Part shown: positions 9,421 to 18,437 of the stretch, in pieces | Position numbering within the stretch: position 1 is the first letter of the stretch | How the letters are laid out: each line of letters starts with the position of its first letter | NCBI GenBank assembly: GCA_052326585.1 | Contig: JBKQLU010000003.1 | Span: 1 to 64,000, forward strand | DNA length: 64,000 nt | Reading direction: 5' to 3' | From: JAPLJC01 sp052326585 | Lineage (GTDB): Bacteria > Desulfobacterota > Desulfobaccia > Desulfobaccales > 0-14-0-80-60-11 | Notes under the pieces: model-generated | The model's database searches: none | Seen by the model: only the letters and a program-made list of their open reading frames with translations | Told to the model about the DNA's origin: nothing | Position numbers and translations under genes: made by a program

Positions 9421-9462
9421 TCCCCTGGGCAGGCGCAGGCTAAAGCCTGCGGCTACCGGGGA
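9421..9462. repeat. Intergenic nested palindrome upstream of nadB
   Basis: An inner GCAGGC-taaa-GCCTGC hairpin (9435-9450) is enclosed by an outer TCCCC...GGGGA pair. Similar AGGCTAAAGCCTGCGGCTAC text is common as dispersed repeats in related genomes; a decayed version appears near 23878. No T-run follows. Confidence 0.6.
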
Positions 9463-9503
9463 AAAAAAGCTGAAAGCGGACGCGGCTCAAAAAGGAACCC
9501 AAT

Positions 9504-11135
9504 TTGGATCAACTTGCGGACGTACTGGTAATCGGTTCCGGGCTGGCGGGTCTCAGTTACGCCCTGAAGGTGGCGGATTTCGCCCAGGTCAATCTGGTGA
9601 CCAAACAGGGGTTGACGGAAACCTCCACCAGCAAGGCCCAGGGGGGCATTGCCGCGGTGCTGGGACCGGACGACCGGTTCGAATATCACATTCAAGACAC
9701 CCTCACCGTGGGGGAAGGCCTGTCGCATCCGGACATCGTGGAGCTGGTGGTGCGCCAGGGGCCAGCCCGCATCCGGGAACTGATCGAGATGGGGGCCCAC
9801 TTCGACGCCGGCAAGGACAGCGGCTATGACCTGGGCCGGGAAGGGGGCCACTCCCGGCGGCGGGTCATCCACGCCCAGGACATGACCGGGGCCGAAGTGG
9901 AGCGCATCCTGGCAGAGAAGGTCCTGGCCCATCCCCGCATCCGGGTCTTCGAAGGCCACATGGGGGTCAATCTCATCACCCTGGAGCGGGTGGTGCGCCA
10001 GGGGCGGGAGGTGACCGAGGCGGAGAGAACCTGCCTGGGGGCCTATGTCCTCAATAAGGAGAGCGGCCAGGTGGATACCTTTATGGCCCGCATCACCCTC
10101 CTGGCCACCGGCGGGGCCGGCAAGGTCTATCTCTACACCAGCAATCCCGACATCGCCACTGGCGACGGGGTAGCCATGGCTTACCGGGCCGGGGCCCAGA
10201 TCGGCAACATGGAGTTCGTCCAGTTTCATCCCACCTGCCTTTACCATCCCGCGGCCAAGAATTTTCTGATCTCCGAGGCCTTGCGCGGCGAAGGGGCCGT
10301 CCTCATGGACCGGGGGGGGCGCCCTTTCATGGAGAAGTATCATCCCTTGAGAGACCTGGCCCCCCGGGATACGGTGGCCCGGGCCATCGACCTGGAGTTG
10401 AAAAAGAGCGGCGCCGATTGCGTTTTTCTGGATATCAGCCACAAACCGGCCGATTTTGTCCAGGGCCGCTTCCCCAATATCTACCAGAGATGCCTGGAAT
10501 TTGGCATCGATATCACCAGGGAGCCCATCCCGGTGGTGCCCGCGGCCCACTACCTGTGCGGCGGGGTGGTGACCGACGCCTGGGGCCGGACCACCATCAC
10601 CAACCTCTACGCCGTGGGTGAGGTCTCCATGACCGGGCTACACGGGGCCAACCGCCTGGCCAGCAACTCCCTCCTGGAGGCCCTGGTCTTCTCTCACCAG
10701 GCCGCCCAGGCTGCCCGGGAGATCCTGCCCGAATTGCTTGCCAAACCGGCGACCCAGGTGTCCGCCTGGAATACTTACGGGGCCAAAGACAGTGAGGAAG
10801 GGGTTGTGGTTTCCCACAGTTGGGATGAGATCCGGCGGTTCATGTGGAACTACGTGGGCATCGTCCGCAGCGACAGCCGCCTCCTCCGGGCCCAGGACCG
10901 CATTGACCTGGTCCTGAAAGAGATTAACGACTATTACTGGAAATTTCTCCTCACCAGCGATCTCCTGGAATTGCGCAATATCGCCTACGTGGCCGACCTG
11001 ATCATCCGCATGGCCCTGCGGCGCAAGGAGAGCCGGGGTTTGCACTATACCCTGGATTACCCCCAGCCGGTTGAGCCCCGCTTCCACCAGGATACTTTGA
11101 TTTCCGCTGATGGCTGGCACGAGGTGGGACATTGA
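9504..11135 (+). CDS. nadB: L-aspartate oxidase
   Basis: FAD enzyme that oxidises L-aspartate to iminoaspartate, the first step of de novo NAD synthesis; in anaerobes fumarate serves as electron acceptor. The N-terminal FAD motif is VLVIGSGLAGLSYAL (about residues 7-21). The succinate-dehydrogenase-like active-site region includes SKAQGGIAAVL, GGHSRRRVIHAQDMTG, NMEFVQFHPTCLY and GLHGANRLASNSLLEALVF. The 543 residues match the family. The start is TTG at 9504, preceded by an AAAAGGA ribosome site. Its stop overlaps the TTG start of the following response-regulator gene, so the two are translationally coupled. nadA and nadC are not in the window. Confidence 0.96.
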   Translation: MDQLADVLVIGSGLAGLSYALKVADFAQVNLVTKQGLTETSTSKAQGGIAAVLGPDDRFEYHIQDTLTVGEGLSHPDIVELVVRQGPARIRELIEMGAHFDAGKDSGYDLGREGGHSRRRVIHAQDMTGAEVERILAEKVLAHPRIRVFEGHMGVNLITLERVVRQGREVTEAERTCLGAYVLNKESGQVDTFMARITLLATGGAGKVYLYTSNPDIATGDGVAMAYRAGAQIGNMEFVQFHPTCLYHPAAKNFLISEALRGEGAVLMDRGGRPFMEKYHPLRDLAPRDTVARAIDLELKKSGADCVFLDISHKPADFVQGRFPNIYQRCLEFGIDITREPIPVVPAAHYLCGGVVTDAWGRTTITNLYAVGEVSMTGLHGANRLASNSLLEALVFSHQAAQAAREILPELLAKPATQVSAWNTYGAKDSEEGVVVSHSWDEIRRFMWNYVGIVRSDSRLLRAQDRIDLVLKEINDYYWKFLLTSDLLELRNIAYVADLIIRMALRRKESRGLHYTLDYPQPVEPRFHQDTLISADGWHEVGH

Positions 11136-12601
11136 CTGATAGCCGGGAAGAGAATGCCCGGGAGCGGATCCTTTTAGTCGGGGATGCGCCTCAGCTCTTT
11201 ACGACGCTCGCCGGGTTTCTGGAAGGCCAGGGATTCGCAGTGCGCCGGACGGCCGATGGCCGGGAGGCCCTGGCAATCCTCCAGGAAGAAGAATTTCACC
11301 TGGCCCTGCTCGATCTGGCGTTGCGCGGTTTTTCCGGATTGGAGCTCCTCTCCTGGATCAAGACTAGCTCACCCCGTACGGAAGTCATCCTGTTCTCCAC
11401 CGGTGAAGAGGCCCTGGGAGGCGCCGCCCAAGCCTTACGCCTGGGGGCCTATGATTACCTGCCGGAGTCTAAGATGACCCTGGAGCATCTGCAGGGCGTG
11501 ATGGCCCGGGCTCTGGAGCGGCGGCGGCTGAACCTCAATTTTAACCTGGACCTCGTGGCCAGCCTGCGCCAGGCCCAGGAAGAGCTTACCCTGCGCCGGT
11601 CTCAGGATCTTATCCAGGTGCGGCGCATCGGCGAGGCCCTGGCCGTGCCCCTCACCTGGGAACAGCTCATTCAAAGCCTGGTGAATCTCTTCTGGGAAAA
11701 CCTCCACTTTAAAATCCTGGGCCTGCGGTTCCAGGCGGCCGGGAAAGAGGTGTCCCAGGAAGCCTACCGCCGCCAGCCGGGGCTAAACGAAGATGCGGTT
11801 GCCGGGTTTAAGGCCAACCTGAAGCGGCTCTTCCAACTGACTGCTGCCGGCGCCCCCGAGACCTCTGCGGAGCCTCTCCCGGACCAGTCTCTCTCCCAGA
11901 TTCTCTGGGGCAAGGCCCAGACCGGGGAATGTCTGGCCCTGGTGGCCGGGAGCCGGGATACCCCGTTCTCCCCGGAAGAGGCCGAACTCTTCCAGATCCT
12001 CATCCTGCAGGGGAAGGCCGCCCTGAAAAACCTGGGACTTCTGGAGGAGATTAAGAAACTGGCCATCCGGGACGGTCTCACCGGGCTCTACAACTACCGG
12101 CACTTCTGGGAACTGCTGGTGCACGAGATCATGAAGAGCCGGCGTTACCAGGTGCCTCTGTCCGTGCTCTTTCTGGACCTGGACAATTTTAAGATTGTCA
12201 ACGATACCCTGGGACACCTCCAGGGAGACATGGTGTTGAAGACCCTGGCCGCCTATTTGCAACGGGGAGTGCGCCAGGCCGACGTGGCCTGCCGGTACGG
12301 TGGCGAAGAGTTCGTGGTGCTGCTGCCCGAGACCGGGCTGGGGCAGGCCACTCGCATGGCGGAGCGGCTGCGGGACGATATCTCCCGAATGCCCATTGCC
12401 TTGCCAGGCCGGGATATACACGTTACCGTGAGCATCGGGGTGGCGGTTCTTAGGCCGCACATGGACGGCGAGGCCCTGGTGGCAGCGGCCGACGCCGCCA
12501 TGTACCGGGCCAAGCAGGCTGGGAGGAATAGGGTGTGCGGGCCCGAGCCCGAACCGGCCCAGGAAAAACCGGGCGGCGCCGCCAATGAGGGCGCCTCCTA
12601 G
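11132..12601 (+). CDS. Response-regulator diguanylate cyclase (receiver-GGDEF)
   Basis: Cytoplasmic c-di-GMP synthase under phosphorelay control. The receiver domain (about residues 11-130) keeps the phospho-acceptor Asp61 in LALLDLALRGFSGLELL, but one of the acidic metal residues is changed (LLVGDAP instead of a DD pair) and the conserved Lys-Pro is not in its usual form (YLPESK). A middle region of about 170 residues, GAF-like in pattern, follows, then GGDEF (about 315-475) with active motif YGGEEFVVLLPE. An intact RxxD inhibitory site (RQAD) lies five residues upstream, so product feedback is expected. The TTG start overlaps the nadB stop. The 3' end overlaps the opposing CBS gene by four bases. 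Confidence 0.93.
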   Translation: MTDSREENARERILLVGDAPQLFTTLAGFLEGQGFAVRRTADGREALAILQEEEFHLALLDLALRGFSGLELLSWIKTSSPRTEVILFSTGEEALGGAAQALRLGAYDYLPESKMTLEHLQGVMARALERRRLNLNFNLDLVASLRQAQEELTLRRSQDLIQVRRIGEALAVPLTWEQLIQSLVNLFWENLHFKILGLRFQAAGKEVSQEAYRRQPGLNEDAVAGFKANLKRLFQLTAAGAPETSAEPLPDQSLSQILWGKAQTGECLALVAGSRDTPFSPEEAELFQILILQGKAALKNLGLLEEIKKLAIRDGLTGLYNYRHFWELLVHEIMKSRRYQVPLSVLFLDLDNFKIVNDTLGHLQGDMVLKTLAAYLQRGVRQADVACRYGGEEFVVLLPETGLGQATRMAERLRDDISRMPIALPGRDIHVTVSIGVAVLRPHMDGEALVAAADAAMYRAKQAGRNRVCGPEPEPAQEKPGGAANEGAS

Positions 12602-13200
12602 GGAATGATGTCCTGCACCTTGATACCTTGCTGCTCGAGGGCCGCCACGATGGGGCCCAGGTCGGCTTTCTGCAAGCGTACGCAGTAAGACCGCTGGTGG
12701 CCCCGGACCGGACCCAGGGCCAGATTGAGGATCTTGCCGCCGGCCTTTTTGATGATCTTGGCAGCCGCCTCCACAGCCTCGGGTTGGTCCTCCAAAAGCA
12801 GGTCCAGGCGGGAACTGGTCCTGAGCAGGCTCAACAGGGTGAGAAAGGCGCCGATCAGGTCCAGCATGGTGATCACCCCTATCAGACGGTCACCTACCAG
12901 GACTGGCATGCCGCCGATCTTGTGCTCATGGACCAGGCGGGCCGCCTCCTCCACCCCGGTGTCGCCGGTGACGCTGATAGGGGCCTTGATCATGACGTCC
13001 GCCACGGTGATCTTTCCCATCATGGAGGCCAGAAGCACCTCCCGCAGGTCCCTGGAGGTGATCCAGCCCACCATGCGGCCCCCTTTCGTGACCGGCAGGT
13101 GGCGGACCTGACGCTCCTGCATCAGTTGCAAGGCCTGGCTCACCCTCTTGTCGGGAGAGATGGTGACCAGCTCCCGGCTCATAATCTCGCTGACCAACAT
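12598..13200 (-). CDS. CBS-pair protein with C-terminal ACT-like domain (AcuB type)
   Basis: Soluble 200-residue regulatory protein. Two CBS motifs fill the first 120 residues (VSEIMSRELVTISPDKRVSQ with RHLPVTKGGRMVGWITSRDL, then VADVMIKAPISVTGDTGVEE with IGGMPVLVGDRLIGVITMLDL); such pairs bind adenine nucleotides. The remaining 80 residues look like an ACT-type fold (AAAKIIKKAGGKILNLAL). AcuB-like proteins have this architecture, but no target enzyme is adjacent, so the role is open. It is tail-to-tail with the diguanylate cyclase gene, with stops overlapping. The ATG at 13200 is preceded by an AGGGG-like site. Confidence 0.88.
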   Translation of the reverse strand: MLVSEIMSRELVTISPDKRVSQALQLMQERQVRHLPVTKGGRMVGWITSRDLREVLLASMMGKITVADVMIKAPISVTGDTGVEEAARLVHEHKIGGMPVLVGDRLIGVITMLDLIGAFLTLLSLLRTSSRLDLLLEDQPEAVEAAAKIIKKAGGKILNLALGPVRGHQRSYCVRLQKADLGPIVAALEQQGIKVQDIIP

Positions 13201-13396
13201 TGTCTGCCCCTCCTGACCCCGTCGTTAGCCCCACCTTAAACCGGGCCGGAAAAATTTTCAACGAAACTTTCGCGCCTGCCGCCGGCAGGGCCATAAGGCC
13301 GGTTCAGCGCCTGAGCCTGGTGAGAGGCGGGCTCGCACCGGAGGTCCTCCCGGCATTTTGGGGTGCGGGCGCTACAGGCGCCAGCCGGAAACGGAC

Positions 13397-14527
13397 TCAG
13401 TTGGAGGCCAGCGACGACTGCAGGGTGGCGATGATGTGCTCGGCATCGCCGATGTAGGTACTCATATTGGCCCGGTGATTGGCGATGAAACCGTCCTTGG
13501 CGCCGTTGGTCAGCAACCAGGGGGAGAGGCGGGATGCCTCATGCAGGGAGTGGATGGCTTCTTCCAGCAACTTGTGGGAGTCCTTTTTCTGGAGTTCCTG
13601 CTGAAATTCCCGATCCACCGCCTCCAACATCTCCGCCATCCCCAGGGCGATGCCCTGGGCATGGTAAAAGTATTCGCCCGAGAGCCACCAGCCCACCGGC
13701 CTGCCGTCGTCCCCGGTGTCCTTGATGAGGTTGTGGAAGCTGCTCCCCAGGATGTCTTTATAGTTGCCAAGCAGGATGATGACGTAGTCCACCCGGGTGT
13801 AAAAGCGGTTACGGCCCCGGTGCAGGCCGTCGATGTAGGCCTGAAGGTCGCGCAAGGCCTCCCGGTACTTGCCCGAGGCCGATGGGAACCAGTATTTGTC
13901 CGAACTCACCATGAAGTAATTCATGGCCTCATTGACCTGAGGATTATAGGCCTCGGTGGTGGCAAACCGGGTCATGTTTAAGTTCAACACCTCAACGGTG
14001 CGCCGGGCCACTTCCAGCACCCCCTCCTGGATGTTGTTGACGTTGTGGGTCAGGTGTAGTTTGCCAAACAGCAGACTGTTGGGGCGCCAGCCGAACCAGG
14101 TGCGGTTGAGCTGGTCGTCCATGATCTTGATGAGGGCCCGGGTGAAGATCTCACCCTTGGCGGGCTCAGGGGCCGCAATCACCGGGAGCGCCGGGAGCGC
14201 CGCGGCCGGGGCTTTGGTCTCGGGACCCGGTGGTTCCGTTTCCGGGGATTTAGGCTCCGCGGCCGGGGCCGGAGGCAGCGGCTCTTTACCCTCCTCCATG
14301 ATCACGGCATGGCCCTGGGCCGCCGCGAGCTGAGGCTCCGCGGCCCGCTGGCTTGGCTGCCTGGGCTTCCAGGCGAACAACCCCGCAAAAAAGAGGATGA
14401 CCACCAGGGCCACCAGGAAGAAGCGGTAGCGCAACAGACGCGCCAACAGGGATAGGGGAGCCGCGGCTGGGCCTCCCGGCGGCAGGGGCATCGGCAATTG
14501 CTCGGGTTTTTCAGATCTGGGGGTCAT
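13397..14527 (-). CDS. DUF2333 family membrane-anchored protein
   Basis: A protein of about 376 residues with a short cytoplasmic N-terminus, one transmembrane segment (about residues 35-55, RFFLVALVVILFFAGLFAW), a long Pro/Ala/Glu-rich linker and a conserved periplasmic C-terminal domain. That domain includes LIKIMDDQLNRTWFGWRPN, DKYWFPSA and WWLSGEYFYHAQGIALGM, which I associate with DUF2333, a proteobacterial family of unknown function. The true start is ATG 14525-14527, which overlaps the stop of the upstream AMMECR1 gene as ATGA; the frame is open to 14713 but that part is inside AMMECR1. The two genes are therefore probably translated together. Confidence 0.8.
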   Translation of the reverse strand: MTPRSEKPEQLPMPLPPGGPAAAPLSLLARLLRYRFFLVALVVILFFAGLFAWKPRQPSQRAAEPQLAAAQGHAVIMEEGKEPLPPAPAAEPKSPETEPPGPETKAPAAALPALPVIAAPEPAKGEIFTRALIKIMDDQLNRTWFGWRPNSLLFGKLHLTHNVNNIQEGVLEVARRTVEVLNLNMTRFATTEAYNPQVNEAMNYFMVSSDKYWFPSASGKYREALRDLQAYIDGLHRGRNRFYTRVDYVIILLGNYKDILGSSFHNLIKDTGDDGRPVGWWLSGEYFYHAQGIALGMAEMLEAVDREFQQELQKKDSHKLLEEAIHSLHEASRLSPWLLTNGAKDGFIANHRANMSTYIGDAEHIIATLQSSLASN

Positions 14528-15096
14528 GGATTGACACATCCGGCTTTCTGCGGATGATCGGCAATGATCTCCGCAGTGAAGAGGTAGATTTTGGTGGCCG
14601 GATCCTTCCAGGCATCCGCCGGTAAACCGGCCTTGCAGCAGGTCTGCCCCAGGAAGGTGAGCCGGTCCCAATGATGTTCTGTGGCCACCTGGGGCAAGAG
14701 CAGGCCCCGGCACCGCCCCTGGATAATGTACAGGCCATGGGTGCCCACCTGGATCTGCCCAATGTCGTTGACCGGCTGCATAGGACTCAAGACGGAGATT
14801 TCCACCTCCAGGTCGGCCAGTTCCTCCCGGCCCAGGGGTCGGAAGCGGTGGTCATGAAAGGCCGCGGCCGCGGCCATCTCCCGCACCGTCTCCCCCAAGG
14901 GTTGCACCGCCTCCAGGTAGCCGATGCAGCCCCGGAGTTGCCCCCGGCGGTGCAGCGATACGAAAGCCCCCCGGGACTCGCACAGGGAGGCCGGCACAGC
15001 TTCCCGGGCCGCCGCCGGCTTATCCAGCAGGTGCGCCTCGATGCTGTCCCGGGCTATCTGCAACAATAACTTCTTATCCGCATCGCTTAGATCCAT
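14524..15096 (-). CDS. AMMECR1-domain protein (AmmeMemoRadiSam system protein A type)
   Basis: Small soluble protein of unknown biochemical role, conserved in archaea, bacteria and eukaryotes. The signature LRGCIGYLEAVQPLGETV is present (about residues 55-72), followed by AAAAFHDHRFRPL and LADLEVEISVLSPMQPV. The start at ATG 15096 has a strong GGAGG site ten bases upstream; the longer open frame to 15213 has no family character. In many genomes the domain accompanies a Memo-like and a radical SAM protein; neither is adjacent here, only DUF2333, to which it is coupled by an ATGA overlap. About 190 residues, as usual for the family. Confidence 0.9.
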   Translation of the reverse strand: MDLSDADKKLLLQIARDSIEAHLLDKPAAAREAVPASLCESRGAFVSLHRRGQLRGCIGYLEAVQPLGETVREMAAAAAFHDHRFRPLGREELADLEVEISVLSPMQPVNDIGQIQVGTHGLYIIQGRCRGLLLPQVATEHHWDRLTFLGQTCCKAGLPADAWKDPATKIYLFTAEIIADHPQKAGCVNP

Positions 15097-15412
15097 CTTG
15101 ACCTGTCCTCCCGGGCTTCCGGCACCGTCAGGCTCCGCGGGCCGCCGCTTGGCAGAATCAGCATTAGGCGATAAAAATCCGCAACAGCCATGTGATGACG
15201 GGAGCGAAAGCAACGTTGCTCTAGCTTGTTTATCTAACCAGGATCGTCCCGCATGTCAATGGCCCAAGGGGCGAAGGCGGCGGAATGGCTGGCATTTTCC
15301 TTGCCTGGCAGCCATAAGCCTGATAAAGTTAAAAACGGGCCGGGCTGTTTCGCAGGGTTTAAAAGACTCCGTCCCCGTCGCTTTGGAGCCCGGCGCCTCT
15401 CGATACGAGCTG
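15097..15412. other. Divergent intergenic region, no gene seen
   Basis: About 316 bases between the AMMECR1 gene (minus) and the siroheme gene (plus). I see no convincing ORF, riboswitch or strong promoter. A weak TTGCCT / TAAAGT pair near 15299-15330 could serve the plus strand but is not listed separately. Confidence 0.5.
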
Positions 15413-16102
15413 ATGAAAACCTATCCCATCTTTGCCATCATTGAGGATCGCCCCTGCCTGGTGGTGGGCGGGGGCAGGGTGGGGGAGCGCAAGGTCCAGG
15501 ATCTGCGGGAGGCCGGGGCCCGGGTGACCGTGGTGAGCCAGGGGCTCAGCGCCGTCCTGGAGGGGCTGGCCCAGGCCGGGCAGATCCGTTATCTGAACGA
15601 AGAGTTCACCCCGGAGCATTTGCAGGGCATGGTCCTGGTGATGGCGGCCACCGACAACCCCCGGGTGAATGCCCGGGTCAGCGCCGCGGCCCGGGAGCAG
15701 GGGATCTGGGTCAACGTGGCGGACCGTCCGGAGTTCTGCACCTTCATCGTCCCGGCCCAGGTGCGGCGGGGCGACCTGACCCTGGCCATTGGCACCGGCG
15801 GGGCCTCTCCGGCCCTGGCCCGGAAGCTGCGGGAAGACTTGCAGCAGCGCTTCGGTCCCGAATATCGGCCATATCTGGCCCTGCTCAAGAGAGTACGGGT
15901 GCGGCTCCTTAGCGAACGCCGGGGCCATCTGGAGAACGCCCCCCTGTTTCACCAATTGGTGGATGGCCCTTTGCTGGCGGCGGTGGCCCGTGGAGACCGA
16001 AGCGGGGTAGTGGCCGCGCTCCGGGAAGTCCTGGGCGATGTCTTGAGCCCCCAGGTCCTGGCAGAAATTACCAGCGAGGCCTTCCGGGAGGATCAAGGGT
16101 GA
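15413..16102 (+). CDS. Precorrin-2 dehydrogenase / sirohydrochlorin ferrochelatase (CysG N-terminal type)
   Basis: NAD-dependent oxidation of precorrin-2 to sirohydrochlorin and probably iron insertion to siroheme, needed for sulfite and nitrite reductases. The N-terminus has PCLVVGGGRVGERKVQDL (NAD-binding glycines), then the typical NVADRPEFCTFIVPA and RGDLTLAIGTGGASPALA motifs with the catalytic Asp in VADRPE. The length of 229 residues matches the stand-alone form, without the CobA methyltransferase domain. The start ATG 15413 is chosen because the frame upstream runs inside the opposing AMMECR1 gene. It is followed by ccsA and hemA in the same direction, a tetrapyrrole and cytochrome cluster seen in related bacteria. 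Confidence 0.92.
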   Translation: MKTYPIFAIIEDRPCLVVGGGRVGERKVQDLREAGARVTVVSQGLSAVLEGLAQAGQIRYLNEEFTPEHLQGMVLVMAATDNPRVNARVSAAAREQGIWVNVADRPEFCTFIVPAQVRRGDLTLAIGTGGASPALARKLREDLQQRFGPEYRPYLALLKRVRVRLLSERRGHLENAPLFHQLVDGPLLAAVARGDRSGVVAALREVLGDVLSPQVLAEITSEAFREDQG

Positions 16103-16131
16103 TCCGGAACCATGACTCTTAAGTCATTAAT

Positions 16132-16962
16132 ATGACTAATTATTTATTATATCTCACCCTGGCGTTTTACTTTGGGGCCACCGTCCTGTGGCTGGCCTTC
16201 TTCCTGGCACAGCGGGAGATATTGTGCCGCTGGGGCACCTGGATCGTGGCCGCGGGCCTGGTCTGGAATACCCTGGTCCTGCTCTCGCGCACCTGGGCCT
16301 CTGGCTATCTTCCCGTGGCCACCTTCGGCGACGCCTTGTTGCTGTTCGACTGGGTCCTGGTGGCGGCTTTTTTGGTGCTCAACTGGCGCTACCCCATCCG
16401 GGTCCTGGGAGCCCTGGTGGCGCCCCTGGCGGCCCTGATAATTTCCGGCGCCCTCATCTTGCCCCGGGGCCAGGGGACCATCTCCCCCCTGTTGCGGGGC
16501 TTCTGGCTGACGGCCCACATCGGCCTGACCATGGGGGGCTATGCCGCCCTGACCCTAAATTTTCTGGGCGGCATCTTTTACCTGATCCAGGAGCGCCAGC
16601 TCAAGGCCAAGAGATTCGGCTTCTTTTTCCGCCGCCTGCCGTCCCTGTCCCAACTGGACACCCTCAATTACTGGTGCCTCAGCATCGGTTTCTCCCTGCT
16701 TACCGCAGGTATAATCACCGGCTCCCTATACTCCCAGCATAGCATGGGGCGGTTCTGGTCCTGGGACCCCACGGAAGTCCTGACCCTGCTCGCCTGGCTG
16801 ATCTACGCGGTGCTGATGCATGAGCGGCTCACCGTCGGCTGGCGGGGGCGGCGGGCGGCCTGGCTGGCCATTTGCGGCTTCCTGGTGTTGCTGGTCACCT
16901 TTGCGGGCGCCGACCTCTGGGTGTCCGGGTATCACAGCTTCGCCAAGTTCGGGAAACCATGA
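16132..16962 (+). CDS. ccsA: CcsA/HemX-type cytochrome c assembly membrane protein
   Basis: Integral membrane protein with about eight hydrophobic segments over 276 residues. The heme-handling WWD-type motif appears as RFWSWDPTEVLTLLAWLIY (about residues 205-223); His residues usual for heme ligation are in LTAHIGLTMGGYAAL and in the final SGYHSFAKFG. System II CcsA exports or presents heme for cytochrome c maturation; the related HemX is also next to hemA in Bacillus. Its stop overlaps the hemA start (ATGA), so the pair is translationally coupled. The start ATG 16132 has no strong ribosome site. Confidence 0.9.
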   Translation: MTNYLLYLTLAFYFGATVLWLAFFLAQREILCRWGTWIVAAGLVWNTLVLLSRTWASGYLPVATFGDALLLFDWVLVAAFLVLNWRYPIRVLGALVAPLAALIISGALILPRGQGTISPLLRGFWLTAHIGLTMGGYAALTLNFLGGIFYLIQERQLKAKRFGFFFRRLPSLSQLDTLNYWCLSIGFSLLTAGIITGSLYSQHSMGRFWSWDPTEVLTLLAWLIYAVLMHERLTVGWRGRRAAWLAICGFLVLLVTFAGADLWVSGYHSFAKFGKP

Positions 16963-18263
16963 ATCTTCTGTTAGTGGGCCTCAATCAAAAGACCGCTTCC
17001 CTGGAGTTGCGGGAGAAACTGGCCGGCCTCATCCCGGACCTGCCGGCGGCCTACCGGAGCCTCAAGGATTTCCCGGAATTCGCCGAAATCATTCTCTATA
17101 GCACCTGTAACCGGCTGGAACTGCTCTGCCTGGCAGCGGACGCAACCGCCGCCCTGGAGCGGCTGCGGGCCTTTATCTCCGGGGCCCCGGAGGTCTCCCC
17201 GGAGGCCCTGTCGGCCTCCCTTTACCAGCATCAGGGCCCCGAGGCGGTGCGGCACCTCTTCCGGGTGGCTGCCAGTCTCGACTCCATGGTGTTGGGGGAG
17301 CCCCAAATCCTGGGCCAGATCAAGGAGGCCTATCGTCAGGCCGCCGACCAGGAGGCCACCGGGCCCGTTCTCAACCGCCTGTTGCACAAGTCCTTCTCGG
17401 TGGCCAAACGGGTCCGCGCCGAAACTGGCATCGGCGATCACGCCGTCAGCGTCAGCTACGTCGCCGTCGGCCTGGCCCGGAAGGTCTTCGGAGAGCTGAC
17501 CGGCAAGACGGTGCTGCTGCTGGGCGCCGGCGAAATGGCCGAACTCGCCCTGGAGCACCTCCGGGCCCATGGGGTGGGCCGCCTCATCGTGGCCAATCGC
17601 ACCCTGGAGCGGGGTCTGCGCCTGGCAGAGCGCTACCAGGGGGAGGCCGTCTCCCTGGAGGAACTGGAGGAGCAGCTTGGGAACGCCGATATTCTCATCA
17701 GCTCCACCGGCTCGGAAACCTATCTCCTGCGGCGGGACCAGGTGCGGGTGGCCATGCGCCGCCGCAAACAGCGGCCCCTGTTCCTCATCGACATCGCCGT
17801 GCCCCGGGATCTGGACCCGGCCATCAATGAACTGGACAACGTCTACCTTTACAATATCGACGACTTGCAGGAAGTGGCGGAGCAGGGCTGGCAGCGGCGC
17901 CGCCAGGAGGTGGCCCGGGCCGAACGCCTGGTGGCGGAGGAGACCGTCAAGTTTCAGGACTGGCTGCTGACCCTGGAGGTCTATCCCACCATCATCGGCC
18001 TCAAGGAAAAGGCCGCGGCCATCTGCCAGGCGGAGCTAAAAAAGACCCTGGGCCAGTTGGGACCCATCAGCGAGGAGCAGCGCCAGTCCTTGGAGGTGCT
18101 CCTGGCCTCGGTAAGCCAAAAGCTGCTCCACGACCCCATCATCTTTCTGAAGCGCAACCACCACCGCAAAAATCCGCATCTGGAGCTGGATCTGGCCCGG
18201 CGCCTCTTCAACCTTGACCAGGACCGCCAGACGGAAGAGTCCGCAGATATTTCTGAAACATAG
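16959..18263 (+). CDS. hemA: Glutamyl-tRNA reductase
   Basis: Reduces glutamyl-tRNA(Glu) to glutamate-1-semialdehyde with NADPH, the entry step of C5 tetrapyrrole synthesis. The catalytic Cys is in the motif YSTCNRLELLC (about residue 50). The region RVAASLDSMVLGEPQILGQIK and the NADPH-binding GKTVLLLGAGEMAELAL (about residues 190) are intact, and the C-terminal dimerisation helix region is full length (434 residues). The start at ATG 16959 overlaps the ccsA stop. It supplies the precursor for siroheme and heme, fitting its neighbours. Confidence 0.96.
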   Translation: MNLLLVGLNQKTASLELREKLAGLIPDLPAAYRSLKDFPEFAEIILYSTCNRLELLCLAADATAALERLRAFISGAPEVSPEALSASLYQHQGPEAVRHLFRVAASLDSMVLGEPQILGQIKEAYRQAADQEATGPVLNRLLHKSFSVAKRVRAETGIGDHAVSVSYVAVGLARKVFGELTGKTVLLLGAGEMAELALEHLRAHGVGRLIVANRTLERGLRLAERYQGEAVSLEELEEQLGNADILISSTGSETYLLRRDQVRVAMRRRKQRPLFLIDIAVPRDLDPAINELDNVYLYNIDDLQEVAEQGWQRRRQEVARAERLVAEETVKFQDWLLTLEVYPTIIGLKEKAAAICQAELKKTLGQLGPISEEQRQSLEVLLASVSQKLLHDPIIFLKRNHHRKNPHLELDLARRLFNLDQDRQTEESADISET

Positions 18264-18278
18264 CCATAGAATTGACAA

Positions 18279-18398
18279 GGGCGGGTTTAAAACCCGCCCC
18301 TACCGTTTCCGCCATTTGATTCTCGTAGGGCGCGTCTCACGCGCCAACAATAAAGTTCATTATTTCCGGGATGACATTTATGGTGCGTAAGACGCACC
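18279..18398. repeat. Cluster of three intergenic palindromes after hemA
   Basis: Three perfect hairpins stand in a row: GGGCGGGTTT/AAACCCGCCC (18279-18299, loop 1), GGCGCGT/ACGCGCC (18329-18345, loop 3, preceded by GTA) and GGTGCGT/ACGCACC (18382-18398, loop 3, followed by CTACG). The last two recur at 58394-58410 and 58451-58467. They fill most of the space between convergent hemA and fabD. Confidence 0.75.
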
Positions 18399-18437
18399 CT
18401 ACGAATGGCTTTTGGGGAAAGCCCCGCCCGCCGCATT

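Noticed and set aside
9453..10550. Minus-strand ORF of 365 codons inside nadB
   Set aside because: Antisense shadow of nadB; no start signal or domain.
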